In this document: piece by piece, positions 42,265-53,880 of the stretch
How the letters are laid out: every line of letters begins with the position of its first letter
Position numbering within the stretch: the stretch's first letter is position 1
Source of the DNA: Flabesymbios commensalis
Taxonomy: Eukaryota > Annelida > Polychaeta > Terebellida > Flabelligeridae
Direction: 5' to 3'
Assembly (NCBI GenBank): GCA_964017125.1
Contig: OZ024902.1
Location: forward strand, 109,159,188 to 109,223,187
DNA length: 64,000 nt
The notes under the pieces: generated by a model
Told to the model about the DNA's origin: nothing
Databases searched by the model: none
Seen by the model: the letters and a program-made list of their open reading frames with translations, nothing else
Made by a program: the position numbers and the translations under genes

Positions 42265-42965
42265 TTATCTTGAAATGACAAAATGTCAAGGTGATGTTAC
42301 AAGGGTCAACCTCATGGCCACCAAATACCTCAAATTAGCTAAAATATCCCTCGCATGCATATTTTTGTTTAATCATTCAAAAAATATAAAAAATATAATA
42401 GGCCTACGATGTGATTTAGAATATCACTAAATTAGTTGATATAATTGATTTTTTTTATTGTTTACGAGTGATAAAATGCCAAGGTCATGCTGCACAGATC
42501 AAGGTCATGGGCATTAAATAATTAAAATTAGCTAGAATATTGATCACGTGCATACTTTGTATTTAATTATTTAAATAAAAGCTAGATAAGATGATAACGA
42601 TCGGTCTAACAGTTGTTGATTGTTTGATTGTTTTGTTGTTATTGTCTAGGGGTGATGGATATCATATGGTCATAAGGCACAGGTCGAGATAATTGCCATG
42701 TAGGATTACAAATTAGCCCGAATAGGTTTATCGGCTTCGTGCATATTTTTTTCCAGTTATTTAAATAAATTATAAGATGACAGGCTTACTGACTCTGATA
42801 GTTGTGAACTAGTTGTTGATGTATTTTTATTTCTGATGAATATTACAATATCAAGTTGGTGTTGTACAGGTCAAGGTCATGGCCATCTATATACATGGTC
42901 TAAGACATGAAATTGGCCAACCTATATCCCACGTGCACATTATTTTGTTTTATTTTTAAAATAAA
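42265..42965. repeat. Diverged tandem repeat, ~186-bp unit, about four copies
   Basis: GTCAAGGT.ATG, AAATTAGCTAGAATAT, ACGTGCATA.TTTG and TTATTTAAATAAA recur in the same order near 42280, 42475, 42655 and 42845. Confidence 0.65.
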
Positions 42966-43534
42966 ATATAACGTGGCACCGACGTTAACATTTTTATATT
43001 GATGTGAACAGGGAACAAGTTGTTCTGTGTAGGCTATAAATTGGTTGCAGTTAAATGTCAATAATATGATTTTAAAAATGCCTACAATGTCAATTGCTGG
43101 CTCAATAAATTGGAAACCTTTCCTTCATGCATCAGTTCATTAACTGGTTAACAATATGATTACTGGACGACGATATCAATTAAAAGCACTAAAACAGAAG
43201 GCCTACCAGGTAATAATAGTCTGAGCCACGGGTTATGTAATTGTGACTTAACCTTGTTTTGTTACATATAGGCCTACAATGCATTTTTATGTTTCTTATA
43301 GATTATAAGTGCAATTACTTAGCAAAAGAACAATATAAGGACTAGACCATGAGCAGTTACATTGTAAAGCAGACACACTAAAATGTGGGAATGAATATAT
43401 CTATCTACATGTAGCTATGTGTTTTAACATACACGATAGCAATATAGGGCCTAACCATGAACCATCATACATTTGCCTATTGAAATAACTGAATTGCTAA
43501 AAACTACAACTTAGATAACAATACTGTATAAACT
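42966..43534. other. AT-rich intergenic sequence, nothing recognised
   Basis: No supported frame or repeat. Confidence 0.4.
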
Positions 43535-44060
43535 ACAATACCATGACTCTACCACTAGACAAGGCGCTAAAGGGCACCGAAGAGGCGTTAACAGGCGATG
43601 CAAATGTGTTAAAGGTTGACAGTAGGCCCAACACATTACATTGTGACAAAAAGGCGTTAAAAGGCAACAATAATACAATAAAATGCATTGGATAAATGTT
43701 CAAAGGCGGCGGAAATGTGTTAAGGTAATGCATGCGCGGTAAAGGGCTACGATAAAGTTTTAAAGCTCGCCACTGAGGCGTTAGATGATGATGTGAAGGC
43801 GATAAAATGCGATGGGGATGGGTTAAAGGGTGAATAAAAGGCGTCAAAGGCCACAGAGTGACGTTAAAGGGCAATGGGGAGGCAATAAAAGGCGACAAAT
43901 ATGCGTTAAAGGACAATAAAGATTGACGTTTATATTACACAGAAAGGCCTTTAATTTAAGCAAAGAAATGCTAAAGCGCAACAAAGATGCACAAAGGGAA
44001 ATCATTGAAGTGTGACGGGGTGCATTAATAGGTAATATCCACCCTATGATCAACCACCAT
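43535..44060. repeat. Minisatellite GCGTTAAAGGGCGACG, left block
   Basis: Degenerate 20-30-bp units of the type AGGCGTTAAAGGGCAATGG. Interrupted on the right by the LINE at 44085-45752 and resumed at 45780. Confidence 0.78.
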
Positions 44061-44084
44061 TCTGTTTACCCTATGATTAACTCA

Positions 44085-45752
44085 TTAAAAATCGCTCTAG
44101 CTACTAGCCAGCTGGTTGATGTACTCCAGCATTGGCGAGAATATGGACGCAGGCATACAGACCGACATTATTTTTCTTGACTTCTCAAAAGCTTTTGATT
44201 TAGTGCCTCATTATCTATTGCTCCATAAATCACAAACATTCGGTTTTAACAGTACTCTTTTATATTGGCTAAACTATTATTTACATAACCGATCTCAGTC
44301 TGTCATAATTGAAAGGAAGATCTCCTCACCCCTCCCTGTCAAATCTGGTGTGTCACAGGGGTCTAATCTGGGACCGCTACTCTTTTTATTGTATATAAAT
44401 GACATTTGTGAAGTTTGTTCTTCTTCTATTAGTCTTTATGCAAATGATGCAAAATTAGATCGACGTATTACAACAATAAATGATGCACGGATTTTACAAA
44501 GCGATTTAGATGCATTATTTGCCTCGAGCCAACTATGGGAATTGAATTTTAATATAAAGAAATGTTTACAATTATCTATATGTCGCTCTTTGAAAGTCAA
44601 CTATGTATACCTGCTAGACCACAATGTTTTAGAGCGCGTAGAATCTATTATTGACCTCGGTGTCACTGTTAGTTCTAACCTATCATGGTCTAAAAATATA
44701 ATAATTCAATATCCGCTAAGGCAAATTCCTTAATAGGCATGATAAAACGTTCCATAAGTTTTGATGCTCCATCTCCTGTTAGGTTTCAACTTTATGTTTC
44801 ACACGTACGCAGTATTCTTCAATATTGTTCACCTGTATGGTCCCCTGCGAATGCTAAAGATATTTTATTGTTAGAAAGAGTGCAGCGCCACGCCACAAAG
44901 TATATTTTAAATAATTATTCTGATATGTCATATGAAGCAAGATGCATGAAACTGTCTATTTTACCACTTTGTTTTCGCCCAGAGATTATTGATCTCGTGT
45001 TATTTTATAAATATTTACATGTTTATGTTGACTGTGATTTTTCTAGTTATTTTGAACTTGTCGGATCTTTACATAGTTTACGGTCCTCTAACAAATGTTC
45101 ATTGCTTAAATTACCTAGAGTAAAAACGACTGCCCTCCAAGTTTCCTATTTTTATCGCCTTGTGCGTTTGTGGAATTCTTTGCCTCGGCATATCCGTGAG
45201 GCAAGCAGTGTATTTTCTTTCAAAAAACACATTAATGACCTCTATTTCTCAATTTTATGTAAATTTAATATCAACGAACGCTGCATGTGGAGTTTAGTAT
45301 GTTCTTGTGGTTTTTGTCGTTCATAGTATTCTAGTAGTTTTACATTCATAAAATTGTATTTTTTTCATACATTTATATATATTATTGCCTTTTTCTGTAT
45401 TATATACATGATATATTGTTGTATGTTATGCTATTTATTATTTCCGTCTATTACATTCAAGTAGTTTTAACTTTCACTTACAATTCCTTTTATATTATCT
45501 ATATGTTATGTATTTTATACTTTGTCGTGTGTAGCATATCTTATATTTTATGTTGTATCTTATTACAATTGTGAACATTTTAGCAAAACATGTTTTTAGA
45601 TATTAGCTGTCAAGCCTAGTATGCAAGGCAGCTAAGTACAGTGTTAATGTGATTATATCACAATTCATATTGAGTATGTATATATTTGTGTGTATATATA
45701 TTTATAGATGTTTCCACTGTACATGAAGCTAAATAAATAATAAATAAATAAA
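44085..45752 (+). mobile_element. LINE, CR1/Jockey-like, 5'-truncated, reverse transcriptase and C-terminal part
   Basis: Seen on plus: the TASQLxxVL-like lead-in (about 44100-44140, one frame off), IIFLDFSKAFDLVPH with the first catalytic Asp, SGVSQGSNLGPLLFLLYIND, then LYANDAK where YADD is expected. After a frame break near 44733 the frame resumes (44739-45326) with FQLYVSHVRSILQYCSPVWS and LWNSLPRHIREASSVFSFKK. An AT-rich 3' UTR and an AAATAAATAATAAATAAATA tail end it at about 45752. At least two frame breaks and an Asp-to-Asn change at the catalytic box: a dead copy. The endonuclease part is absent. Confidence 0.9.
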
Positions 45753-45779
45753 GTAATAAGGGTGATATAGAGTCATTAT

Positions 45780-46570
45780 TGGAGAGGCATTGAATGTTAA
45801 AGCATTAAAGATCAATGGGGGGGGGGGGGGTGTTAACAAATGTCAGTCAGGTGTTAAATGGCAATGGGGAGGCAGATTTAAAGGGGAAGATTTAAAGGGT
45901 GACACATAGATGTTATACATTTATATGGCGATGGGAAGGCGTTAAAGTGCTCAGGATAGGCTTTAACAGAGATGCCTAAAGAACTAAAAATGACTTAAAT
46001 GGCGAAAGAAAGGTCTTCAAGTGCAAAAAAAGCGTTAAAGTGCCATGAAGATGCACAAAGAACGTTAAAGTGCGACGGATGCGCTAATAGGTGATGATTA
46101 GATATTAAAGGGTGATGTGGAGTCATTAAAGGGCGACAATAATGTGTAAAAGCTAGGTTGTTCGTGAGGCATTGAAGGGCGACGAAAAAGCGTTAGACTC
46201 AGAGGGCGACACAGAGGCATTAAAATGGTGATGGGACGTTGGTGGGCAAAGGAGAGGCGTTAAAAAAAGTATTCACGGTCAATGGAGAGGCGTAAAAAAG
46301 CTACGGAGATGCGTTAAAAGCGAAGAGGTGCTCGAAAATGACAGAGAGGTGTTGAAAAGCAATGGGGGAGGAGTTGAGTTGTGCTTGAGGTGCATGAAAG
46401 GGCGATGGGGAGGCCTTCAATTGCAACAAAAAGACGCTAAAGGGCGATAGGCCTACAGATGCATAAAGGGCGACGGAAAATTATTAAAGAGAGACGCGGT
46501 GCTTTAAAAAACAACAGGTTCACATAAAATGGTGATGTGGACGAGCTAATGGGCGACGAGGAATAGTCCA
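45780..46570. repeat. Minisatellite GCGTTAAAGGGCGACG, right block
   Basis: The same degenerate unit as 43535-44060 (for example GAGGCGTTAAA, AGGGCGACG), with a G run at about 45818-45830. Confidence 0.78.
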
Positions 46571-46608
46571 AGATCATATTTTTGGTCATGTGGTCCTAAA
46601 GTTAACAT

Positions 46609-46758
46609 TTAAACCCTTTCACCGCGAGATTATGGCGACATAACTTGCCTGAGCGCTGAATTAATTAATTATTTAACTAAAAAAAGTAATTAATGATGTC
46701 GCCATCCGCGGTCTGCCAGGGGGTCGCCTTTTGGCGACATCCACGGTGAAAGGGTTAA
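46609..46758. mobile_element. TTAA-flanked MITE, type F
   Basis: TTAAACCCTTTCACCG faces CGGTGAAAGGGTTAA. GGCGACAT / ATGTCGCC words are inverted inside. 150 bp. Confidence 0.8.
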
Positions 46759-46769
46759 CCCTGAGGATG

Positions 46770-47345
46770 ACAGTAAATCACTAAAATAATACCAGAAATG
46801 GATCTTCTAGACAAAAAGCACACAGAAAAGAGGTATATCTGCTCCTAGTGTTATCTGTTACCAAGAATTGAAAATTCGCTCACTTGACATTGAAATTGAG
46901 ATGTTGACCTTGAAGATAACCTTTATTCATCAAAATAATACCAGAAACGGATTATTCAGTCAAAATCACATCAAAAAGATATAGTAGCCTATACTTCTTG
47001 CTATTTGTGTTTGTTAAAAATAATAGTTTTTTAAACCTTTGGCCTTGGAATTGACCTTTTGACCTTGAAGATGCCCTTGAAGATGACTTTCAATCACCAA
47101 AATGATACTATAAATGGATTTTCCAGTCAAAATACACTTGTTCCTATCATTATTTGCTACAAATCATATTTTCGCTTACATAACTTTTATTTTGACCTTT
47201 GGTCGACTTTGAGGATGATCTCAAATCATAAAAGTAATATAATAAATGGATTCTCCAGTCAAAATTGCACGAAAAAGAAGTATTTCACTTGTTCCGACTT
47301 TTATTTTCTGAAAAATCACATTTGACCTTGAAATTGACCTTTGAT
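46770..47345. repeat. Diverged tandem repeat, ~150-bp unit, four copies
   Basis: AATCAC.AAAAT.ATACCAGAA, GGATT.TCCAGTCAAAAT and TTGACCTTGAAGATG recur in order near 46785, 46935, 47095 and 47230. Confidence 0.72.
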
Positions 47346-47676
47346 CTTGAATTTTGTCTTGTTCCGCATAATATTTCTTAAGATTTTAGTATGTTAATCT
47401 GGATGTATTTATGAAGCCAAAACGCCTACAATTATGTCTGTTGCAATTTGTTCTAGGTCGAATGACTTTTTGACTGGATTATTTCCCAAAACATGTGATA
47501 GGCCTATATTTATTGAGCATTTTTGTATAAATACTAGATCTATAAAAAATAAAAACATGCAAAGTCAAATATATTTAGACTATGTAATTTCAATGTTTCT
47601 CGGTAGTCTAGGCTAAATGGTCTTGATACATTAGTCAGGAAGAATATTGACAAAATGTAACTCGTCCCAATATACT

Positions 47677-47784
47677 CCCAGCAAACACGATACATCGACC
47701 CAATGTTGAAACAATGTTCGGCCGACGTCGTAGACGGCGGGCCAGCATTGGTCCAACATTGGGTCGATGTCTCGTGTTTGATGT
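47677..47784. mobile_element. Palindromic MITE, CCCAGCAAA / CCAACATTG family
   Basis: CCCAGCAAACACGA faces TCGTGTTTGATG. CATCGACCCAATGTTG faces CAACATTGGGTCGATG. A well-preserved copy. Confidence 0.8.
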
Positions 47785-48179
47785 GACGCAACACCATGAT
47801 GCAATGTCGTACTGTCACTAAACAACCAAATTCTGATATTATTATGCCATTGCTTGGCGTTGTAATGATATAATCTAACTAGACATGAATTGTCACTAGA
47901 CATGAATTATTTCAAGTAATAATAGGGGCCTAATATTTGGGCTAGGTTTTATGAGTTTTTGTGGTGGCCATTTTGAATTTGGTTGGGTTCTTTTCATTAT
48001 GGCAGATTGATTGGAATTTTGCGTATGAATTTTTGGCAGCCATTCTGAACTGTAATTTCAAACTTCAGGCTTCAAATTTCAGAAGTCCCCACTGAGCTTT
48101 TGCAGTTTTAAATAGATATATATTTGTTTGTCAAATGGAATCGCATTCGGAGTGCACAGTACACACATTGACTTGTCAC

Positions 48180-48380
48180 TCTGTTGATTTAATGTTGTAT
48201 CACTATCCGCGACGCTGGCCCAACATTAAAACAACATTGATTCAACGTTTTGTGTTTGAAAAGAATTGCAACTGTCATTTTAATTGTAGCATTTGAAAGG
48301 TTTCAACTGTCCATACCGAATACACACTATTGGTACAATACTGGACAACTGTCTGCGACGCTGGCCCGGAATTGAAACAT
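48180..48380. repeat. Decayed CCAACATTG-family palindromes
   Basis: GCGACGCTGGCCCAACATT at about 48208 and a second GCGACGCTGGCCC at about 48355, with AACATTGATTCAACG between. Looks like two eroded copies. Confidence 0.5.
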
Positions 48381-48537
48381 TTGATAAATGTACTTTCATT
48401 ATCAAACCCAGAGACTAAAGAGTGGAGTCGCTCTGGACATATGGGCACTCTGTTCAGCAGCCTGGAAATGAATGGAGGGAGAATCACCCGACATGTCCAC
48501 TATTGAACCAACATTGGACCCAATTATAGGCCTACTG

Positions 48538-48690
48538 CCGTGCAAGCCAAAATACAGTATCTGCTCACTTTAAAAAAAGTTGAAAAAAGTAAGCAGATAG
48601 TGCCTTTTGCATTTAAAGAGCAGCATAGTGCGGTATCTGCTCACTTTACAAGTAAGCAGGAACTGCCTTTTGCCATTCAAGAGTATAGTG
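48538..48690. repeat. Palindromic repeat with TGCTCACTTTA..AAGTAAGCAG
   Basis: TATCTGCTCACTTT and AAGTAAGCAGATA-type words alternate twice, with TGCCTTTTGC. Diverged relative of 2936-3027. Confidence 0.55.
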
Positions 48691-48899
48691 ATGCAGAAAA
48701 TCCCCGATTAATCCGGAAGAACACGATGGATGGCTTAGAAAAGTCATAGCTCCCCTCCTGACTACTCTGGGAATGTTGTGTCAAAATTTCAAGTTGATGA
48801 GAGGGAGAAATAGCGTCTTACAAAAACGTGCCAAGAATATTAAGTTTAAAGTTCCGTTGAAAAATCAATATATTTGGGCATATCCCAAATATAATTATA

Positions 48900-50520
48900 T
48901 AACGTTATATTGTGACATTACAGTTACATAGCCGTATTCCATATCCAGGCTACATAGTACCCACTTTTACCATAATTATTACTGTCATATAGAGACGTTA
49001 AATGACCGTATCCTGACATCATAATACCTCATGCTGACTTTAGAATGTCATATCCTAATATTCATATCACAGCCTGACAAGAAAATGTAATATCCTGACA
49101 TCAAATGATACATTGTGATGTTGAGCTGTCATAGCCTGGTAATATATTGAAATATCATACAATTATTCTAATGCACTATTCTGACCACAGAATGGTATAT
49201 TGTAATATGTTCAAGTCATAATGTAACGTTTAACTATTATAAGATGGCATTAACTCAGCCAACATTGGATTTGTTATGACATTTGCATTCAACTTGGTAT
49301 GACAAAAGTGCTGGGTACTGGAAAATAATACGCATCCTAAAGTTTAGAGAAATCTCCTGAATAGTGCTATCTCAGGTAGTTTTTAATATTAGGCTTCAGG
49401 CGGGCGGCGGACCATACAATATGTCATGATAAGTATTAAAATAACTCTCAATGACTATGCACGTGACATAGGAATGATTACAAATAGAAATTTCATAATT
49501 ATAACTGAATTTGAGCATTTACAATTAAACTACTTTAACTCGTGATAATCAACTGAAAGGCCTTTATTTATTTATCATTAAGGCCTCAATTAACCCTTCA
49601 ACCGCCGGTGCCGCATATATTCGGGTTTTCATTATATATTAACACATTAAGTACCACATTTGAAATATATTACAGATAAAATGTGACATCAAGCAGCAAG
49701 ATTTGAAAAGAGTTGACCGCCATTTTGTCAAATCTGAATAATTTTCACTCACCTGAAGTTGTGGATCGCGTCAGCGAGACACAACTTCAAGTGGGTGAAA
49801 AATTCAGATTGAATAATTTGGCGGTCAAAGGGTTAATAGTCTCGATAGTCGTGCTATATAAAACACAAAATTAGGTACATAATTTAGGGTGAAAGCTGAA
49901 CTTTTGCACCTGAGACCTTTCTAATGTCCCACAGAAATTTGAATTGATCATTTACAATAAAGTAGTTTAAAAGCCCTTGTCCTCGTGATAATCAACTAAC
50001 ATACAATTTTTTCATATAAATTAAAACATTTAGCTGTTTAGTCGTGCTATATAAAACACAAAATTAGGTAGGTATTTTGGTGTTAAAATTGAAATTTGGC
50101 ACCTGAGACATGTCGGATATCCCACAAAATGTTAAATTTGCTGGTGCGAAATGGCCGCTAATAGCTTGTTTATCAGGATCTTAAAACTGCCATAAAACTA
50201 AACTATGGCAGAGTTGATTTGAGGAATCTACGGCCATCATTTCGTACCCAATGAATCCATTAAAAGATTCACAATGACATTGGATCTTTATTTTACCTTT
50301 TTTAATGTCCTGAAATTAAATATATATGGCGTCTAGAAATCTTGATGTTATCTTCCTTACCCTTAGGCCTACGTATCTTCACTAACGTTTTTCTGTCCAA
50401 GAAATTACTTTGTGATGTGAGGATATGGCATTATGATGTCAGGATATTGTGCTTTATTCGCAGGATTTGGCAATAAACACGGATTAGGGAATACTATTCA
50501 GGATATATGGCATCCCTCTA
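48900..50520. repeat. Degenerate TATCCTGACATCA repeats around a ~190-bp tandem repeat
   Basis: Irregular ATATCCTGACATCA units (48990-49240) face inverse GATGTCAGGATAT words at 50420-50520, suggesting an element of about 1.6 kb. Inside, GTCGTGCTATATAAAACACA recurs at 49849 and 50041, and TCGTGATAATCAACT in three units. The type B TTAA element 49590-49836 is inserted here. Confidence 0.5.
49590..49836. mobile_element. TTAA-flanked MITE, type B
   Basis: TTAACCCTTCAACCGCC faces GGCGGTCAAAGGGTTAA. It carries CACCTGAAGTTGTGGATCGC paired with CGAGACACAACTTCAAGTGG. The same element lies in the opposite orientation at 59123-59376. Confidence 0.87.
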
Positions 50521-50572
50521 GCGTATTCAGCGTGTGCAGAGCGTTTGTTTTACGCATAAACACACGAAATGT

Positions 50573-50802
50573 TTAACCCTTTGACTTCCAGGCCGGAGTG
50601 CATGCCAGGATCCAGTTAACTGGTGTAGGAGTTCTATTTTTCGTCATTTGAAGCTGGAATTGCTAACGCAATTTCCAGCTTCAAATGACAAAAAATACAT
50701 AAATGTAGTATATATTTGACGAAAATTTGTGTCATTTTATGGTTACGTTCATTGACGAATGACGACGGAAATTTCCGTCATGTATGGTAGTGAAAAGGTT
50801 AA
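50573..50802. mobile_element. TTAA-flanked MITE, type A
   Basis: TTAACCCTTTGACTTCC to GTGAAAAGGTTAA, 230 bp. A long central hairpin pairs GTCATTTGAAGCTGGAATTG with CAATTTCCAGCTTCAAATGA. Confidence 0.86.
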
Positions 50803-51951
50803 GCATGCCTACATATTATGTTGGTCCTCGCCGTGTAACAGTGTCGTAGCCTACGTATGCAACATATATCTAACGTACCCGTAGCGTTTGTCAACGTAGT
50901 TACCAGCGTATGAGATACATTTATCATACGCTGTTATACGCTATGGTAAGCCTACCTAGCTTTTCCCCTTCTTTTGATAATGTGTTTGTAATTGGTGCAT
51001 AAGTTTTTGTAGGAAACACAGCCCGTTATATGGTTTACGTAATAACACACATATAGTGGATGATAACGTGGGTATTATTAGTCCTTGGGCCAGGGGCCGA
51101 ATTTTTACGATTTAGTACCAATCGGGGTGACTAAACTTTGTTGTGATTTTCAGTTAGATACATATATGAGGGGTCTAAAAAAGTATGATGGCTCTTTCAG
51201 AACGGTAGCTTAAGGGCAGTATTCGCAGTTTTAAAGAGAGGGGGGGTCTCTGAACCAAAAAGTAAATATTAACTATATCTTTTCATCTATGTGTCCTACA
51301 AAAATCCATAATATATCGTTTCTGGCATAATTTGGGTCAAGGAATCCGTTTTTGATGTTTTGAAAATGATCTAACCAATATTTTGCCGACAAATCCAAGA
51401 TGGCCTCCAATTTTAAGCTGTATTTCTTCGCTCTATGATATAACAAGTTTATTTACGTCTATGATGTTTGAATTTTTTTAAGCAAAGATTCTAGTTATGG
51501 GCAATTAACCTAGCATTAAATTAAACTATTTTTTTGTATATCTTGCAAATTTATATAAATTCAGTTCAGTTATCCAACAGACGTGTACTTTATAACACTT
51601 AAGGATGTGAGGACCGAAAACGTATCTCTTTGAAATGTGTAACAATAAGGCATACATGTCCAATGTTGGTCTATATTATCTATTCTTTTCTTGGTGGAAT
51701 AAAATAATACATATCTCTATTTTTCCACAAATTAAAAAGAAACACTAATTATAAATACATTAATGATAACAGGGTTCATTACTTTAGACGTTTCAGATTA
51801 GATATGTTGTAATCATGGTAATAGTGGTATGTCATATGATTGGGCCAAAATGTAATACCTTCCGGGGTAACTAGAAAAAAACTACTCTAGATAGCTTGGT
51901 ATGCCTTAGACATGAACAAAAATGTATGATGACCTTTCTCAGAACAGTAGC

Positions 51952-52195
51952 TTAACCCTTAAAGCGCTGAGATATTATTGCATAAGCCATGAAAACTAAA
52001 GTGATTTTTCAATTTGAAATCATCATAAATGTCTTAGTTAGCTCTTTCCGATCCATTTGAATATACCTATGCTGTGGGTCTACGGCCATTATAAAACAAA
52101 GTATTTCGTTCAGTGCGGGGACCGTTTCAATACGTCAGAATCTGTAAACGTCAGATTTTGAGGTATAAAGACGATCCCCGTGCTGAAAGGGTTAA
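51952..52195. mobile_element. TTAA-flanked hairpin MITE, type C, with readable empty site
   Basis: TTAACCCTTAAAGCGC to CTGAAAGGGTTAA, reversed relative to 682-923. It sits in GTAGC-TTAA-GG of the larger element. Undisrupted GTAGCTTAAGG occurs at about 51207 and, inverted, near 55430 and 55770. Confidence 0.9.
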
Positions 52196-52979
52196 GGAAG
52201 TTATGAGATATTTTTTATGTCAGAGAAGAAATAACATACATATATGTACATTCGAAATCTCGATATTTTTGCCGCGCGTTCAAAAAGTAACATCCAAATG
52301 TAACATTCAACGACACTGTCACATATAAATGGCTTTAGCTTTACTAGGGGTGTATAGTGTAGATTAATAAAGGCTTTAAGTTAAAATGGCAGCACATATT
52401 TGGCCATTTTGTCTATTTAGACCGCGCTGCGTCAGTTCAAAATCTCTTTCTTAGGTCACTATCAACATTTCTTATGTAGGGTGTGGACCCTGGTTTATAG
52501 TTGGTAAAACTGTTTGATGCAGGTTCTTCACCCACTCTGACATCCATGTTTTGAAGAAAAAAATGTTTCTTCCCTACTCGCTTGTCAGCAATCAGTATTG
52601 TGAGGATACTCCATCAAGGGACTTCATGAAAACACCATGAAAGAATGAGTAGAATTCTACATAATCTTTCATGTAGACTAAATATATGAGGGTATACAAT
52701 TCTCAAATGATAAGACTTTCGGAGGAACACCCGAAAATTTACAAATATTTTACAGGTGGAGGCTTCAGCGTTTAAATTAGCAAAGAACCCCTCTTGGTTG
52801 AGTACCTGTTGACGAAGCTTTTGAAGAAACCACAAACAAGGATACCCCAAACTGCAGGTGGTACCAAAGGTTTCAGCACAAAACCATCTGCAGTGAGTAA
52901 ATACTACCTCAATGCCGAATATAGAAGTACAGCCATAAAGCAGCTGTGTTATTGAAATCGACTCTCCTCATAATATTCA

Positions 52980-53880
52980 TTTAGATCTTCAGCCATCACG
53001 TGGTAGAAAAGATGAAACTGACATCCAGTCCGTTGTAGAGCTACTGCAAACCAGTTGGACAAATCCTTTTAAAAAAATCCGATATAATTAATCTTCCAGC
53101 TGGTACAGCTGAAGAAGTAGATACGCGTGTGCTGCTTCATGCAAAACATGCCGCTGAATATTAGACCTACAATGAAGTTGTTCTTGTGGCAGATGCCACT
53201 GATATCTTCATTATCAGCCTTGCATTTGGCACTAACATATAGTGTCATTTATATATGCAAAGTGGTACTAAAGTTCGACAGAGATTGATAGATATAACCT
53301 TATAGGACTACATTTATAGTGTTACATTTATAGGGCTACATTGTTACACAGGATGCGACACCATAAGTTCCTTTTCGGGTCAAGGTATTAAGCTTGGTGC
53401 ATGGACAGTAGTGTTAAAAAATCACAAATTTAGAGATGCATTGGCAAATCTTGGTTGAAATTGGGCACTGTCACCAGATCTCTATGACGCACTCCAAGAG
53501 TTCACATGCCGTTTATATTGTCAAAATCATTAACGTGTGAGATAAAAATTTCCAGGGATAAGAAGGGCATCATGCAGAGATAGCCATATACCAGCATGCC
53601 AAATATCAAGCAAGCATATGTCACAGGAGTTTGGTTATCTGTCCTGATATCCCTCGTCCTGATGGTGATCGCGGCTGGATTTTCGATGCTTAAGTTAAAA
53701 ACTAGTTCTTCTGCTCCAGATGCTGTGCTAAATTTCCTCTCGTGTTGGCCTATTTTAAGCGTATTTGTAAACTGCCAGTGTCAATGTCTTGAAAATAGAT
53801 TAAAATGTACAAATGCAGAACTGTATACCCATGTATGATGAAAAGGCACTCTTCGGATGATGACACAGATGATGATAAAT
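52980..53880 (+). pseudogene. Decayed ORF of an unnamed repeated invertebrate family (Asp-rich nuclease-like motifs, Cys-rich tail)
   Basis: Translated pieces on plus in more than one frame show LPAGTAEEVDTRVLLHAKHA, then VVLVADATDIFIISLAFGT, CDTISSFSGQGIKLGAWTVV, and near the end APDAVLNFLSC followed by a Cys-rich run. This order (EADTR.LLHA.HA, DTD.F..ALAF, GCDT.SAF.G.GK, terminal Cys cluster) recalls a family common in invertebrate repeats that I cannot name with certainty. It lies between the long inverted ends and is probably the element's own gene. Clearly broken in several places. Confidence 0.5.

Noticed and set aside
43533-44053. Minus frames with Pro/His/Leu repeats
   Set aside because: They are translations of the GCGTTAAAGGGCGACG minisatellite.
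52113-52328. 71-codon plus frame
   Set aside because: It runs through the TTAA hairpin element and out of it; no independent support.
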